A DNA stretch of 53,319 nt from a virus: positions 1-53,319 of the IMG/VR virus record IMGVR_UViG_3300049795_000015; one strand, given 5' to 3'. The translations under genes were made by a program, and so were the position numbers. Of the stretch, positions 24,788-33,625 are shown one piece after another; position 1 is the first letter of the stretch, and each line of letters starts with the position of its first letter. The notes under the pieces were generated by a model. That model was given only the letters and a program-made list of their open reading frames with translations. It searched no databases and was not told the DNA's origin.

Positions 24788-25741
24788 ATGAACAACTACA
24801 CCCTTGGCCGAGGCAAACTGTACTTCGACAAATTCGCTAGTTCGTCTAGCGTTGTCTTGACCGGCGAGCGCTACTTCGGCAACACCCCGTCATTTGGCAT
24901 CTCGGTCGCGTCGACTGCGCTCGATCATTTCGACGCGGACAACGGCATCAAAGTCAAAGACGATTCCGTCACCCTGGAACTGAACCGCACAGGTACGTTC
25001 GTGACCGACAACATCGAGCCGAACAACGTTTCGCTGTTCCTGCTTGGTGTCGCGGGCACCCAGGTGCAGGCAGCAGCGTCAGGCCAAACGTACGCGATCC
25101 CCGGCGCCCTCCAGGATCGTTACTACCAAGTCGGCGCGAGTTCGTCGAACCCTTCCGGCGTGCGCGACATCACAACCGTCGTCGTCACTGCGCCGGACGG
25201 AGCGCCCGCAGCACGCGCCAACACGACCGCCTACTTGGTCGGGGCCTTCTATGTTCCGGCCATCGCCAACGCGCACTACTACAAGTGCACCATTGCGGGT
25301 ACTTCGGCCGGCGCTCCGCCGACCTTCAAGACAGACGGCACCACGTTTGCAGACGGCACGGCAACGTTCATCGATATGGGCCTTATCATCAAGGCGCTGA
25401 CGACGGACTACACCGTTGATACCGACATGGGCCGCATCTACATCGTGACAGGCGGCGGCATCTCGGCGGGAGAACCGCTGTCGGTGTCTTACTCAACGCT
25501 CGCCAAGAGCCGTTCGCAGATCATCACAGCGTCGACCTCGACGATCGACGGTGCTCTGCGATTCATCGCAACGAACCCGAAGGGCATCCAGACGGACTAC
25601 TACATGCCTAAGGTCCGCTTGTCGCCGAACGGTGAGTTCCAGCTTAAGGGCGACGCGTGGCAACAACTGAGTTTCAACCTTGAAATCCTGAAACTCAGCG
25701 ACACCGTGGAAGCCGTCTACGCAGACGGTCGGCCGTACTAA
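24788..25741 (+). CDS. Major tail tube protein
   Basis: 317 residues. It starts NNYTLGRGKLYFDKFASSSSV and is beta-rich, with a C-terminal TDYYMPKVRLSPNGEFQLKGDAWQQLSFNLEILK, a pattern of long-tail tube proteins. GAGG precedes the ATG. Its position right before the tail chaperone G/GT pair and the tape-measure gene is the standard one. It would polymerise around the tape-measure protein to form the flexible tail. Confidence 0.88.
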   Translation: MNNYTLGRGKLYFDKFASSSSVVLTGERYFGNTPSFGISVASTALDHFDADNGIKVKDDSVTLELNRTGTFVTDNIEPNNVSLFLLGVAGTQVQAAASGQTYAIPGALQDRYYQVGASSSNPSGVRDITTVVVTAPDGAPAARANTTAYLVGAFYVPAIANAHYYKCTIAGTSAGAPPTFKTDGTTFADGTATFIDMGLIIKALTTDYTVDTDMGRIYIVTGGGISAGEPLSVSYSTLAKSRSQIITASTSTIDGALRFIATNPKGIQTDYYMPKVRLSPNGEFQLKGDAWQQLSFNLEILKLSDTVEAVYADGRPY

Positions 25742-25755
25742 GCGTAACAGGCAAC

Positions 25756-25780
25756 GACAGGCCCTCCGGGGCTTGTCTTT
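25756..25780 (+). terminator. Rho-independent terminator after tail tube gene
   Basis: The stem GACAGGCCC pairs with GGGCTTGTC (one G-T pair) around a short loop and is followed by TTTC. It is probably a partial terminator limiting downstream expression. Confidence 0.65.
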
Positions 25781-25801
25781 CACCTCAATAGGAGAAAAGT
25801 A

Positions 25802-26071
25802 ATGTCATATTCGTTCAGCGCTCGTGCCGCGAGCAAAGCCGCCGTCATCGAAGTTGTGCGCGCCAAGCTTGCCGAGGTAGTCGCGCAACAGCCGGTACAT
25901 GCGGCGGATCAAGCACAGGCGCAAGCAGCTTCGGAAGTTTTCATCAACATGCTCGTAGACGACGACACACGCGACGTGTTCATATCGGTCAACGGGTCGG
26001 TTTGGCAAACGCCGGAAGGACTGCAGAGCACCGGATTCGGGATTAACGCGTCGCTTCAGGCGCGTATCTAA
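25802..26071 (+). CDS. Small tail-region protein
   Basis: 89 residues, not recognised. An Ala/Gln-rich helix (KAAVIEVVRAKLAEVVAQQPVHAADQAQAQAASEVF) is followed by a beta part (DVFISVNGSVWQTPEGLQSTGFGINASL). AGGAG precedes the ATG. Terminator-like hairpins lie on both sides, so it may have its own expression level. Confidence 0.75.
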   Translation: MSYSFSARAASKAAVIEVVRAKLAEVVAQQPVHAADQAQAQAASEVFINMLVDDDTRDVFISVNGSVWQTPEGLQSTGFGINASLQARI

Positions 26072-26076
26072 AACAG

Positions 26077-26096
26077 CGGACCCTTCGGGGTCTTTC
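26077..26096 (+). terminator. Weak terminator-like hairpin
   Basis: GGACCC-TTCG-GGGTCT followed by TTCC, between the small tail gene and the chaperone gene. The U-tract is poor. Confidence 0.45.
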
Positions 26097-26116
26097 CGCA
26101 CAACAAGGGGAACCAT

Positions 26117-26572
26117 ATGTCCTTATCTCAGGTAGTAATCGAAACACGTAACATCAAATTCAAGGGCGGCGAATTCTCGCTGTCCGGCCTCACCTTTAAC
26201 GAACTGACCGGCATCTTGTTACGAGACGGCGATGAGGTCAGCGCGGCTTACAAACTATTCGAGAAACACGCAGGACCGAACGTCGAGAACGGCGAGGAAG
26301 GCATGCAGAAATTCGGCCTGGCGCTCGTCAATCTCTTGCCGGACCTGACCGCGAAACTTATCGCCGCATCGTGCGGCGAGCCGGAAGCATGGGCGGTCGC
26401 CCGGAAACTCCCGGCGCCGATTCAAACTGAAGCGCTCGTCGCGATCGCGCAACTCACTTTCGAGGAACCCGCCGCCGTAAAAAAGTTCATCGAGAACTTG
26501 ATCCTGGCAGCGAAGGCGAGTTCGGACACAATGGCAGCAGTAGAGACGCTGATCCCGAACGCCCTTGGATAA
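26117..26572 (+). CDS. Tail assembly chaperone (gpG-like)
   Basis: 151 residues. A beta-rich start (FKGGEFSLSGLTFNELTGIL) and a helical C-terminal half match the G-type chaperones that coat the tape-measure protein. AAGGGGA precedes the ATG. Twenty-nine codons before the stop lies A AAA AAG, which lets a fraction of ribosomes shift into the GT extension. Confidence 0.88.
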   Translation: MSLSQVVIETRNIKFKGGEFSLSGLTFNELTGILLRDGDEVSAAYKLFEKHAGPNVENGEEGMQKFGLALVNLLPDLTAKLIAASCGEPEAWAVARKLPAPIQTEALVAIAQLTFEEPAAVKKFIENLILAAKASSDTMAAVETLIPNALG

Positions 26573-26850
26573 GGCTGTACAACGTATGCCGGGGTGAAGT
26601 AAGCCTCCTGGTCTCGCAGGGGCACCCGGAAGCAAGGCACTACCCGTTGTGTGTTTTGCATCGTGAAGCGCAGATAGCAACGCAAAGATCGAATCAGCAG
26701 GTTGTAACCGATGGCGTTATGATTCAGCACGCTATCGGTTCGATCTTCGGAGGAAAGGACGGCGGCAAGCTGTTCCGTGATCTACTTAAAAGGTTGAGCG
26801 ACGATGGCAACGACACGCAAGGAAGTCGAGTTACGGATAACGGCGAATGA
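26117..26850 (+). CDS. Tail assembly chaperone GT (-1 frameshift product)
   Basis: About 244 residues. Translation shares the first 123 codons with the G form, slips -1 at A AAA AAG (26479-26485), and continues in the next frame to the stop at 26848-26850. The new frame is open across the shift and encodes RLYNVCRGEVSLLVSQGHPEARHYPLCVLHREAQIATQRSNQQV, a plausible T domain with no good start of its own. In lambda, gpGT links the tube to the tape-measure protein and is made the same way. The end overlaps the tape-measure gene by 47 bases. Confidence 0.85.
26479..26485 (+). promoter_or_regulatory. A AAA AAG slippery heptamer
   Basis: In the G frame the codons are GTA AAA AAG, which gives the canonical X XXY YYZ site that is highly efficient in enterobacteria. 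The -1 frame is open both here and to the end of the predicted GT extension. Confidence 0.85.
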
Positions 26851-29800
26851 CCTTGGCAACAAGTCGCTCGAAGACCTGTTAAAGACGTTTCACGACCTCA
26901 AGACGGCCCAAGAAGATTTCGCCAAGTCGGGCGACACGTCAACCAAGAGTCTGCGGGAACTCAAGCAAGACCTTAACGACCTTCGCGCTATCGGGCAGCA
27001 ACTCGCGTCCCGTGGCGCGTTGATCGATTCCTTCGAGAAAACTGCTACCGCCGTCGACCTTGCCGCGAAGAAGGTCGAGGAAGCACGGCAGCGCCTCCAA
27101 GCGTTTCAAGCAACACAGAAGGAAGGCGAAACCCTTTCCCGCAAGCAGGCGTCCGAGTACGCGAACCTGCAGAAGTCTCTCGCGAGTGCGGAAAAGGGCT
27201 TCACGAGCGCGACGACGCGCGCTGCCGCGTTGCAGGCACAACTCAAGACGATCGGGTCGGGCGACACCGACGCGGCCAAGGCAGGCCTGATTTCATTCGC
27301 GTCTCAAGTAGGCGAATCCCTCAAGAATTCCGAGTCGTCAATCCGCTCCTACGACGCCGCATTGCGCATCAAGCGCGAGGGCGAAGAGAGCGCGGTGCAG
27401 ACGACGGCCAAACTGGCCGAAGCGCAGCGCGAAGCCCTGGCGATGAACAAGGCGTTCGACGAGAAGGCCGGATTCAACAAGGTCGGACATGACGCCCTCG
27501 TCGCAGCGAATGCCGTCGACGTGCTCACGCGTGACTTCGAAAAACTGGCCGCGTCCGGCGTTCGGGGCGGTGACGGCATTCGCGCAATCCTAAACCCTTC
27601 GCAGGAAGCGATCAAAACACTGTCCGGCCTTGAAACCGAGATTGCAGCCGTCAACGCCAAACTCGACAGCGCCAAGACCGACAACGCTCTGCGCAACGAA
27701 ATCAAGGGTCTGCGCAGTGAGTACCTCGGCCTTGCGAGCGATGCCGGCAAAGCCGCGTCTCAGATCGCGGACGACATCGGCAAATACAAAACGCAGGAAG
27801 GCGTCGTCAATGACCTGCGGGAACGCTTCGTCGTCGCGCGCGAGGCCGTCCTGCAGTTCGCCAATCAAGTCGCGAAAGCAAACGCCCCTACGGACGAACT
27901 GAAGCGTTCTCTCGGCACGGCGCAGGCCGAACTCGCGTCTGTCGCGACGCAAGTCGAACGGGAAAGTGCCGCCTTCGCCAAGTTGCGGGCGACGCTGAAC
28001 GCCGCAGGCGTCGACGTAAAGAACCTAACACAGTCGGAAGAGCGCCTGAAAGCCGTGGCCGTCGAGGTCACGTCCGCACAAGACAAACTTGGCCTGTCGA
28101 CCCGCCAAGTTGGCGCTGGAGCAGCCGAAGCGGGTAAAGGCTTGTCGTTCTTCGAAAGCAACGGACGAACGAGCCTGTCGGTCGTGCAGCGCCTCCGTGG
28201 GCAGGTACTGAGCCTCATCGCTGCGCACATTGGCCTGGTTGCCGCCGTCAACCTGGTCAAAGAAGCGGTCAACAACCAGAACACGTTCCGCTCGATCGAA
28301 ATCGGTCTGCGCGTCGTGAGCGACGACGACAAGGTGAAGGCGACGGCGGATGTCGCCTACCTGCACGGTCTCGCGAATCGCCTCGGCGAGGTCTACGTCG
28401 ACCTCGGTAAGTCCTTTGCCAAGGTCGCGTTCGCCGGCAAAGCGGCCGGTCTATCGGATAACGCGATCAAGGCCACGTTCGAATCGTTCCTGGAAGTGTC
28501 AAAGGTATTCCATCTCACGCGCGAAGAGATTGACGGCGTGTTCCTGGCGCTGCAACAGGGCTTGTCGACCGGGCGCGTCAAGGCGCAGGACTTGAACCAG
28601 TTGGCGCAACGCCTGCCGGGTGCGTTCTCCGTCATCGCCGAGGCGTTGAAACAGCCTAACCAATCGATCAAGGACTTCAAGAAAGAACTGAGCGACCCGA
28701 ACAAGGGGTTCGACTCGAAGGGCTTTGTGCTTTTCGCGGACACCTTCCGGCAGAAAGTGGGCAAGGAATTGCCTGACGCGACGAAAAGCCTGCTGAGTGA
28801 AATCAACCGACTGCGCAACGCGATTAACGATCTGCTGAATGAGAAGTTCGGCGGCGACATGGAGTCGACACTGCGTCGCCTCGTGAGCCGTCTCGTCGAT
28901 TTCTTCCGGTCGGACGAAGGCAAGAAATTCGCGCAAGGACTCGCGGACACCTTCGCTAAAGTTTTTGAGGTACTGCGTGTCACGATCGATTACGTAAATG
29001 AAATCGTGATTCTGCTGAAGATCATGACCGGCCTGAAGGTAGCGGGGTTCTTCCTCAACATCGCGGCCGGCGCTACCGCAGCGTCGGTTGCCGGCGGGCG
29101 GTTTGCGACGATGCTTGCGGGTATTGGCACTCTGTTGAAGTCGTTGACGCTTCTGTCCGCAGTGTTCTTCGTCGTGTTCCAAATCGGTAAATACCTCGAC
29201 GACCAGTTCTACATCGTGCGCGCAGCGAGCAACAACATTGCCGAGTCGATCCTGTCGTTGATGCGTTCGGTGCCGGAATACTTCACCGTAGGGTGGGAAA
29301 AAGCGAAGGCAGTTTTCTATTCCGCCCTCGGCCTTATCGTCGAAGCGGTCTCCCTCGCAATGGGGCAGATCAACACGAAGACGGCCGGCACATTCGAAGC
29401 GCTGTCCAAGGTGCCGGGTCTAAGCGCACTGAGCAATGCCGCACAAGCGTTATTCGTCGAAGGGCAGAAGACGGCAACGGCGTTCGCAGACGGCTACGCG
29501 GCGAAGGCGAAAGAGGCGCAGAAGCGCGTAGCTGAGAGCAATGACCGTATCGCGGCCGAGATGAAGAAGTTTCAGTCGCGGCAGATGGTTGTGCAACTGG
29601 ACGATCCGCGATCGCCTATCAAACTGAAGACCGGCGCGGGACCGGGATCGACTCCGACCACGTTGACGGACGCCGAGCGGGAGCAAATCCGTAATGAGCT
29701 ACGCGGCCCCACTGGTCCGGACAAGAAACTGGAGGCGCTTGCTAAGTCGCTGTCGGACGACGTGTCGAAGATCATCGAAGACTTGGACAAGAGCGCGCAG

Positions 29801-31213
29801 GGCAATCTCGAAAAGCAGATCGAGGCGGCGACGCAGCACTTCGTCCTCCTGCAGAGCAAACTCAATGTTCTCGCCAAGGCGAGCCACAGCATCACCGTGG
29901 GAGACGAACAGTTCTCAGTCGCCCAAGTGCGCAAGCTGATTGGCGAGTACGAAGAGGTCATCAAGAAACGCATTACCGAGAAGTTCTATCAAGAGCAAAG
30001 CGCTAAGAATCAAAAGGCGTTCACCGATCTGGTCACGGAAAGCAAAGACGCGATCGCCGAAGTCGACGACAAGGTTGCGGCGGGCCTCATCACGCGCGAA
30101 CAAGGCTTGGTCAAACTTGCGGCAATCGACTTCAAGTATTCGGACTCGATCAAGAAAAACGCCGACATCGCCGTCGACGCCTTGCGCGCCATGCCTGCGG
30201 GAGTCTTCGAAAAACTCGGCGGTGAGAAACTGATTTCGGACATCGCGAAAGCGTCGGCCGGCGTCGAGGCCCTGAGTGCCAAAACGCGCGAAAACTTCTT
30301 CAAGAAAGACGTAACGACGGCCGAGAAAACGATCAACGACTTGCTCGACGTTCGCCGCTCAAAGGTCGAACTCGTCAACGCAGAAGTTGAACTCGGTCTA
30401 AAGACGCAACTGGAAGGCCAAGCAGAAATCAACAAGATCAATGTCCAATACTCGGGCGCGATCCTTGAAAATGCCGACAACCTGGTCAAACTGCTGCAGG
30501 CGTTGCCCCCGGACCTGTTCGTCAAACTCGGCGCCGAGAAGCTGATCGCGGACATACAGAAATCCGTGCTCGACGTGCGCGCCTTGCGTACCGAGGCGCA
30601 GAAATTAGGAAAGCAACTCGAAACCGAATTCGGCGAGGGCATGGGCACGGTCGTCGTCACGCTCGGGCAGGAACTCGGCAAGGTGCTGACCCACGCTGAA
30701 TCCCTTGGCGATGCCTTCCGCAATGCCGGTCGCGCCTTCCTGCAGTTCGCCTCGGATTTTCTGCTGAAGATCGCAGGTATGATCGCGAAGCAAGCAATCC
30801 TTAATGCGTTGCAGGCGGCGGCAAAAAGCAGCAGTAGCGGCAGCATCTTCACGACAATCGCGACGGCCATTGCGGGCAGCGCGCACGGCGGCGCGATCAT
30901 CGGCGGTAGCGGTATGGTGCCGCGTGAAGTAAGTCCGGCCTGGTTCCAAAATGCGCAACGTTTTCATACGGGCGGCATGCCCGGTTTGCGCGCCGACGAA
31001 GTGCCGGCCATTCTGCTGACGGGTGAAGAGGTCTTGAATAAGACGGACCCGCGCAATCGGCTCAACGGCGGCGCGTCAGGCGGCGGTACGCGCATTGTCA
31101 ACGTGCTCGACCCCGACCTCGCACGTGATTTCATGGAGTCGTCGGCCGGCGAGAAGATCATCCTAAACCATATCAAGCGTAACGGCAGTGCCGTCAAGCA
31201 GATCGTAGGATAG
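26804..31213 (+). CDS. Tail tape-measure protein
   Basis: 1469 residues. The N-terminal 450 residues are charged coiled coil (KSLEDLLKTFHDLKTAQEDF, then repeated Ala/Lys/Glu helices). A tape-measure core follows around residues 470-640 (QVLSLIAAHIGLVAAVNLVKEAV, FLALQQGLSTGRVKAQDLNQLAQRLPGAF). Hydrophobic segments lie around residues 745-800. The C terminus carries a Gly-rich AHGGAIIGGSGMVP and a FHTGGMPGLRADEVPAILLTGEEV motif common in lambda-like tape measures. At about 0.15 nm per residue, as in lambda, the tail would be roughly 200 nm or longer. Confidence 0.95.
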   Translation: MATTRKEVELRITANDLGNKSLEDLLKTFHDLKTAQEDFAKSGDTSTKSLRELKQDLNDLRAIGQQLASRGALIDSFEKTATAVDLAAKKVEEARQRLQAFQATQKEGETLSRKQASEYANLQKSLASAEKGFTSATTRAAALQAQLKTIGSGDTDAAKAGLISFASQVGESLKNSESSIRSYDAALRIKREGEESAVQTTAKLAEAQREALAMNKAFDEKAGFNKVGHDALVAANAVDVLTRDFEKLAASGVRGGDGIRAILNPSQEAIKTLSGLETEIAAVNAKLDSAKTDNALRNEIKGLRSEYLGLASDAGKAASQIADDIGKYKTQEGVVNDLRERFVVAREAVLQFANQVAKANAPTDELKRSLGTAQAELASVATQVERESAAFAKLRATLNAAGVDVKNLTQSEERLKAVAVEVTSAQDKLGLSTRQVGAGAAEAGKGLSFFESNGRTSLSVVQRLRGQVLSLIAAHIGLVAAVNLVKEAVNNQNTFRSIEIGLRVVSDDDKVKATADVAYLHGLANRLGEVYVDLGKSFAKVAFAGKAAGLSDNAIKATFESFLEVSKVFHLTREEIDGVFLALQQGLSTGRVKAQDLNQLAQRLPGAFSVIAEALKQPNQSIKDFKKELSDPNKGFDSKGFVLFADTFRQKVGKELPDATKSLLSEINRLRNAINDLLNEKFGGDMESTLRRLVSRLVDFFRSDEGKKFAQGLADTFAKVFEVLRVTIDYVNEIVILLKIMTGLKVAGFFLNIAAGATAASVAGGRFATMLAGIGTLLKSLTLLSAVFFVVFQIGKYLDDQFYIVRAASNNIAESILSLMRSVPEYFTVGWEKAKAVFYSALGLIVEAVSLAMGQINTKTAGTFEALSKVPGLSALSNAAQALFVEGQKTATAFADGYAAKAKEAQKRVAESNDRIAAEMKKFQSRQMVVQLDDPRSPIKLKTGAGPGSTPTTLTDAEREQIRNELRGPTGPDKKLEALAKSLSDDVSKIIEDLDKSAQGNLEKQIEAATQHFVLLQSKLNVLAKASHSITVGDEQFSVAQVRKLIGEYEEVIKKRITEKFYQEQSAKNQKAFTDLVTESKDAIAEVDDKVAAGLITREQGLVKLAAIDFKYSDSIKKNADIAVDALRAMPAGVFEKLGGEKLISDIAKASAGVEALSAKTRENFFKKDVTTAEKTINDLLDVRRSKVELVNAEVELGLKTQLEGQAEINKINVQYSGAILENADNLVKLLQALPPDLFVKLGAEKLIADIQKSVLDVRALRTEAQKLGKQLETEFGEGMGTVVVTLGQELGKVLTHAESLGDAFRNAGRAFLQFASDFLLKIAGMIAKQAILNALQAAAKSSSSGSIFTTIATAIAGSAHGGAIIGGSGMVPREVSPAWFQNAQRFHTGGMPGLRADEVPAILLTGEEVLNKTDPRNRLNGGASGGGTRIVNVLDPDLARDFMESSAGEKIILNHIKRNGSAVKQIVG

Positions 31214-31214
31214 C

Positions 31215-32387
31215 ATGACGATCTTCGCCTTCCGCCCCAACTGGTCCGATCCGTTTCTCGATCGCCTTGAGTGGCTAACGAACGTTCTGCCGTCCCGCAA
31301 CGGCACGGAACAACGCGTTCGCTTGCGGGACGTGCCGCGTCGGTCATTCGAGTTTTCCGTAGCAGCCGTCAGGAATGAGTTCCAATACCTCGACACTTTG
31401 CTCGCGGCGAAGCAGTCGAACCTCTTGACCGTACCCTTCTGGCCCGATAAAAGTAGCCTACCGATCACTTACGCGTCGGGGGCTACCGTTTTTGCGATTG
31501 ACACCTCTTGCCGGGACTATCACGTCGGAGGAAAGCTGGTCCTTGGCACCGATGCGCTACATTGCGAAGAACTGACTATCTTGTCCCTGACGAGTTCGAG
31601 CGTCACAACGGTCGCGGGGTCTCTGCGAACATGGCTCGCAGGATCGTACATCGTGCCTGCGAGGGCCTGCCGTCTCAATCCGAGTATGTCGGTAGTGCGC
31701 CCTACGGCGAAGGTCTCTACCGCCCGCGTGCAGTTCACGGTAGACGACCTGACATCGATCGACGCCGCTTGGGATACTTCCTATCAGTTCGCAAGCGTTG
31801 AAGTAATGGTGCGTAAGCCGAATCGCGTTGATAACGTGACGGCGGAATATCGACGACTGCAGGAAATCCTCGACTACACGACCGGCGTTACCGAGATTGA
31901 CGATTTAGGCGCGCGCCCTTTCAACGTTCGCAGCTACTCCTACTTGCTGAAAGATCGGGCTGCGATCCAGGCGTACCGCGCATGGCTGCACCAGCGGGCG
32001 GGGCAAGCCGAGCCGTTCTGGTCCCCCACGTGGGAGCGCAATTTCGAACTGCACGGAACCCAAGACGGCGGCGCTACGCTCATCGTCGAGAACCAAGGCA
32101 TGTCGACGTACCTCAACGGAGTAGGCGGGCGGGGCAATATCGCAATGCGGCGTAGGGACGGCACATGGGTCTTTCGCGCGATATCTAGCTGCGCCACAAA
32201 TGCGGACCCCGACTTAGAAAACATCGTACTGGCAACTGCGGTAGGGGGCGGCACAACTACTCCGAGCGACTGGTCTTTGTGTTGCTTCATGGAACACGTT
32301 GTACTAAACTCGGACGCAGTTGAAATTTCCTACGTGACGAATTCCGTAGCGACAGCCAACGTAGCCACGCGGAGTGTGACCGTATGA
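31215..32387 (+). CDS. Minor tail protein (distal tail)
   Basis: 390 residues. FAFRPNWSDPFLDRLEWLTNVLPSRNGTEQRVRLRDVPRRSFEFSV is the start of a tail protein that I recall from phages with the BR0599 tail module. Another conserved-looking part is QAYRAWLHQRAGQAEPFWSPTWERNFEL. It probably belongs to the distal tail or baseplate adaptor. It starts two bases after the tape-measure stop and is coupled to the next gene by ATGA. Confidence 0.8.
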   Translation: MTIFAFRPNWSDPFLDRLEWLTNVLPSRNGTEQRVRLRDVPRRSFEFSVAAVRNEFQYLDTLLAAKQSNLLTVPFWPDKSSLPITYASGATVFAIDTSCRDYHVGGKLVLGTDALHCEELTILSLTSSSVTTVAGSLRTWLAGSYIVPARACRLNPSMSVVRPTAKVSTARVQFTVDDLTSIDAAWDTSYQFASVEVMVRKPNRVDNVTAEYRRLQEILDYTTGVTEIDDLGARPFNVRSYSYLLKDRAAIQAYRAWLHQRAGQAEPFWSPTWERNFELHGTQDGGATLIVENQGMSTYLNGVGGRGNIAMRRRDGTWVFRAISSCATNADPDLENIVLATAVGGGTTTPSDWSLCCFMEHVVLNSDAVEISYVTNSVATANVATRSVTV

Positions 32388-33199
32388 GTTTCCTGTCTAC
32401 TGAACTAAGCGCCCTATTCGGAAGCCCCTTCGAGCTGTACGAGTTCACGAACGGGTCGACTACGTGGCGGTACACCAGTGGGCGTACGGCGCGCGACTCT
32501 ATGGGGCACACGTGGGAACCGCGCGCTCTCAAACGAAGCGCGATCGAAGAAAATAGGGAATTCTCACGTTCAGCGATTAGCGTTTCTGCGCCCCGGACTC
32601 TCCCGGTCGCGGTACAGTTTATCGCGTCGCCCCCCGAAGGGGTCCTGCAACTCGTAATTTACCGGGGACACGACCGTGACGACGCGCATGATGTCGTTGT
32701 ATATTGGCGCGGGCGTGTTGCCGCCGTGGGGTTCTCGGGGAGCGAAGCGACGCTCAAATGCGATACGGCGTACACGGGCATACAGTCTTCCGGTCGGCGC
32801 GTCACTTACTCAATCCCTTGTCAGCGAAGTCTCTACAACCCTGGCTGCAACGCCAATCGGGACCTGTTTAAAGTGAGCGGTTCTGTCGCGTCTTTCACTG
32901 GGTCGAGCGTGACCGCTGACGCGTTTGGCACGCATCCTGACGGGTGGTTCGCCGGCGGGGAGTTCAACGTCACCATCGGGGGGGAAGTATTACGTCGACT
33001 AATCCTAGACCACGTTGGCACAACAGTGCTCTTAATGGGCGCACCCTACGGCCTTGCGGTATCCGATACCTTTGACGCCTTTGCCGGGTGCGACCGTAGC
33101 GCTCCTGTGTGCCACGGAAAGTTTGACAACATCCTCAACTACGGCGGGTTCCCGTGGAAGCCCTTGAAAAACCCTTTTACCGGCGATAGCGTCTACTGA
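32384..33199 (+). CDS. DUF2163/BR0599-type tail protein
   Basis: 271 residues. LYEFTNGSTTWRYTSG and the C-terminal CDRSAPVCHGKFDNILNYGGFPWKPLKNPF match the phage_BR0599/DUF2163 family. These proteins sit between the distal tail protein and the receptor-binding hub, and their Cys-rich C terminus may bind metal. In many phages an NlpC/P60 peptidase follows; here two small proteins take that place. Confidence 0.88.
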   Translation: MSFLSTELSALFGSPFELYEFTNGSTTWRYTSGRTARDSMGHTWEPRALKRSAIEENREFSRSAISVSAPRTLPVAVQFIASPPEGVLQLVIYRGHDRDDAHDVVVYWRGRVAAVGFSGSEATLKCDTAYTGIQSSGRRVTYSIPCQRSLYNPGCNANRDLFKVSGSVASFTGSSVTADAFGTHPDGWFAGGEFNVTIGGEVLRRLILDHVGTTVLLMGAPYGLAVSDTFDAFAGCDRSAPVCHGKFDNILNYGGFPWKPLKNPFTGDSVY

Positions 33200-33200
33200 C

Positions 33201-33434
33201 ATGTTTATACAACTCATTATCGCGATCATCATCGCACTCGTTAGCTACTTGCTTGCGCCTAAGCCGCCGCGACCGACCGACGCCGTGCCCCAAACCCCGG
33301 ATGGCATTCCGACGATCGACGACACCGCCGTGGTCGGGGTATTGTTCGGCACGCGAGTCTTGAAACAAAACAATGTCGTGTGGTACGGGGACTTGAAGAC
33401 GACGCCAATTAAGCTGTCGAGCGGAGGTAAGTGA
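33201..33434 (+). CDS. Tail-module membrane-anchored protein
   Basis: 77 residues. The N-terminal segment FIQLIIAIIIALVSYLLAP is a clear transmembrane helix or membrane-active region, followed by a Pro-rich linker and a beta part (DDTAVVGVLFGTRVLKQNNVVWYGDL). I recall similar proteins in the same slot of other tail modules. The lambda gpI position suggests a tail-tip assembly or DNA-injection role. Confidence 0.8.
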   Translation: MFIQLIIAIIIALVSYLLAPKPPRPTDAVPQTPDGIPTIDDTAVVGVLFGTRVLKQNNVVWYGDLKTTPIKLSSGGK

Positions 33435-33625
33435 TGTCGCTAGTTACTCACACGCACGCCAAGGAACTCGGCTATTGCAACGCCGGTTTGCGCCGTTGGT
33501 GTGCAGTGACAGGCGTTGACTACCGCGAGTTCCTGCTGCACGGAATTTCGTCCGTTACGCTGAAGTCGTTCGACGACGCAATGGCTACACGTTTAGCCGA
33601 ATACGTCGAGGGGGGATCGCGATGA
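33434..33625 (+). CDS. Small tail-module protein
   Basis: 63 residues. The ATG at 33434 is preferred because GGAGG lies seven bases before it; a GTG at 33431 would overlap the previous stop. It contains YCNAGLRRWCAVTGVDYREFLLHGI, which looks like a small helical domain found in the same place in other tail modules. The stop overlaps the next gene by ATGA. Confidence 0.75.
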   Translation: MSLVTHTHAKELGYCNAGLRRWCAVTGVDYREFLLHGISSVTLKSFDDAMATRLAEYVEGGSR

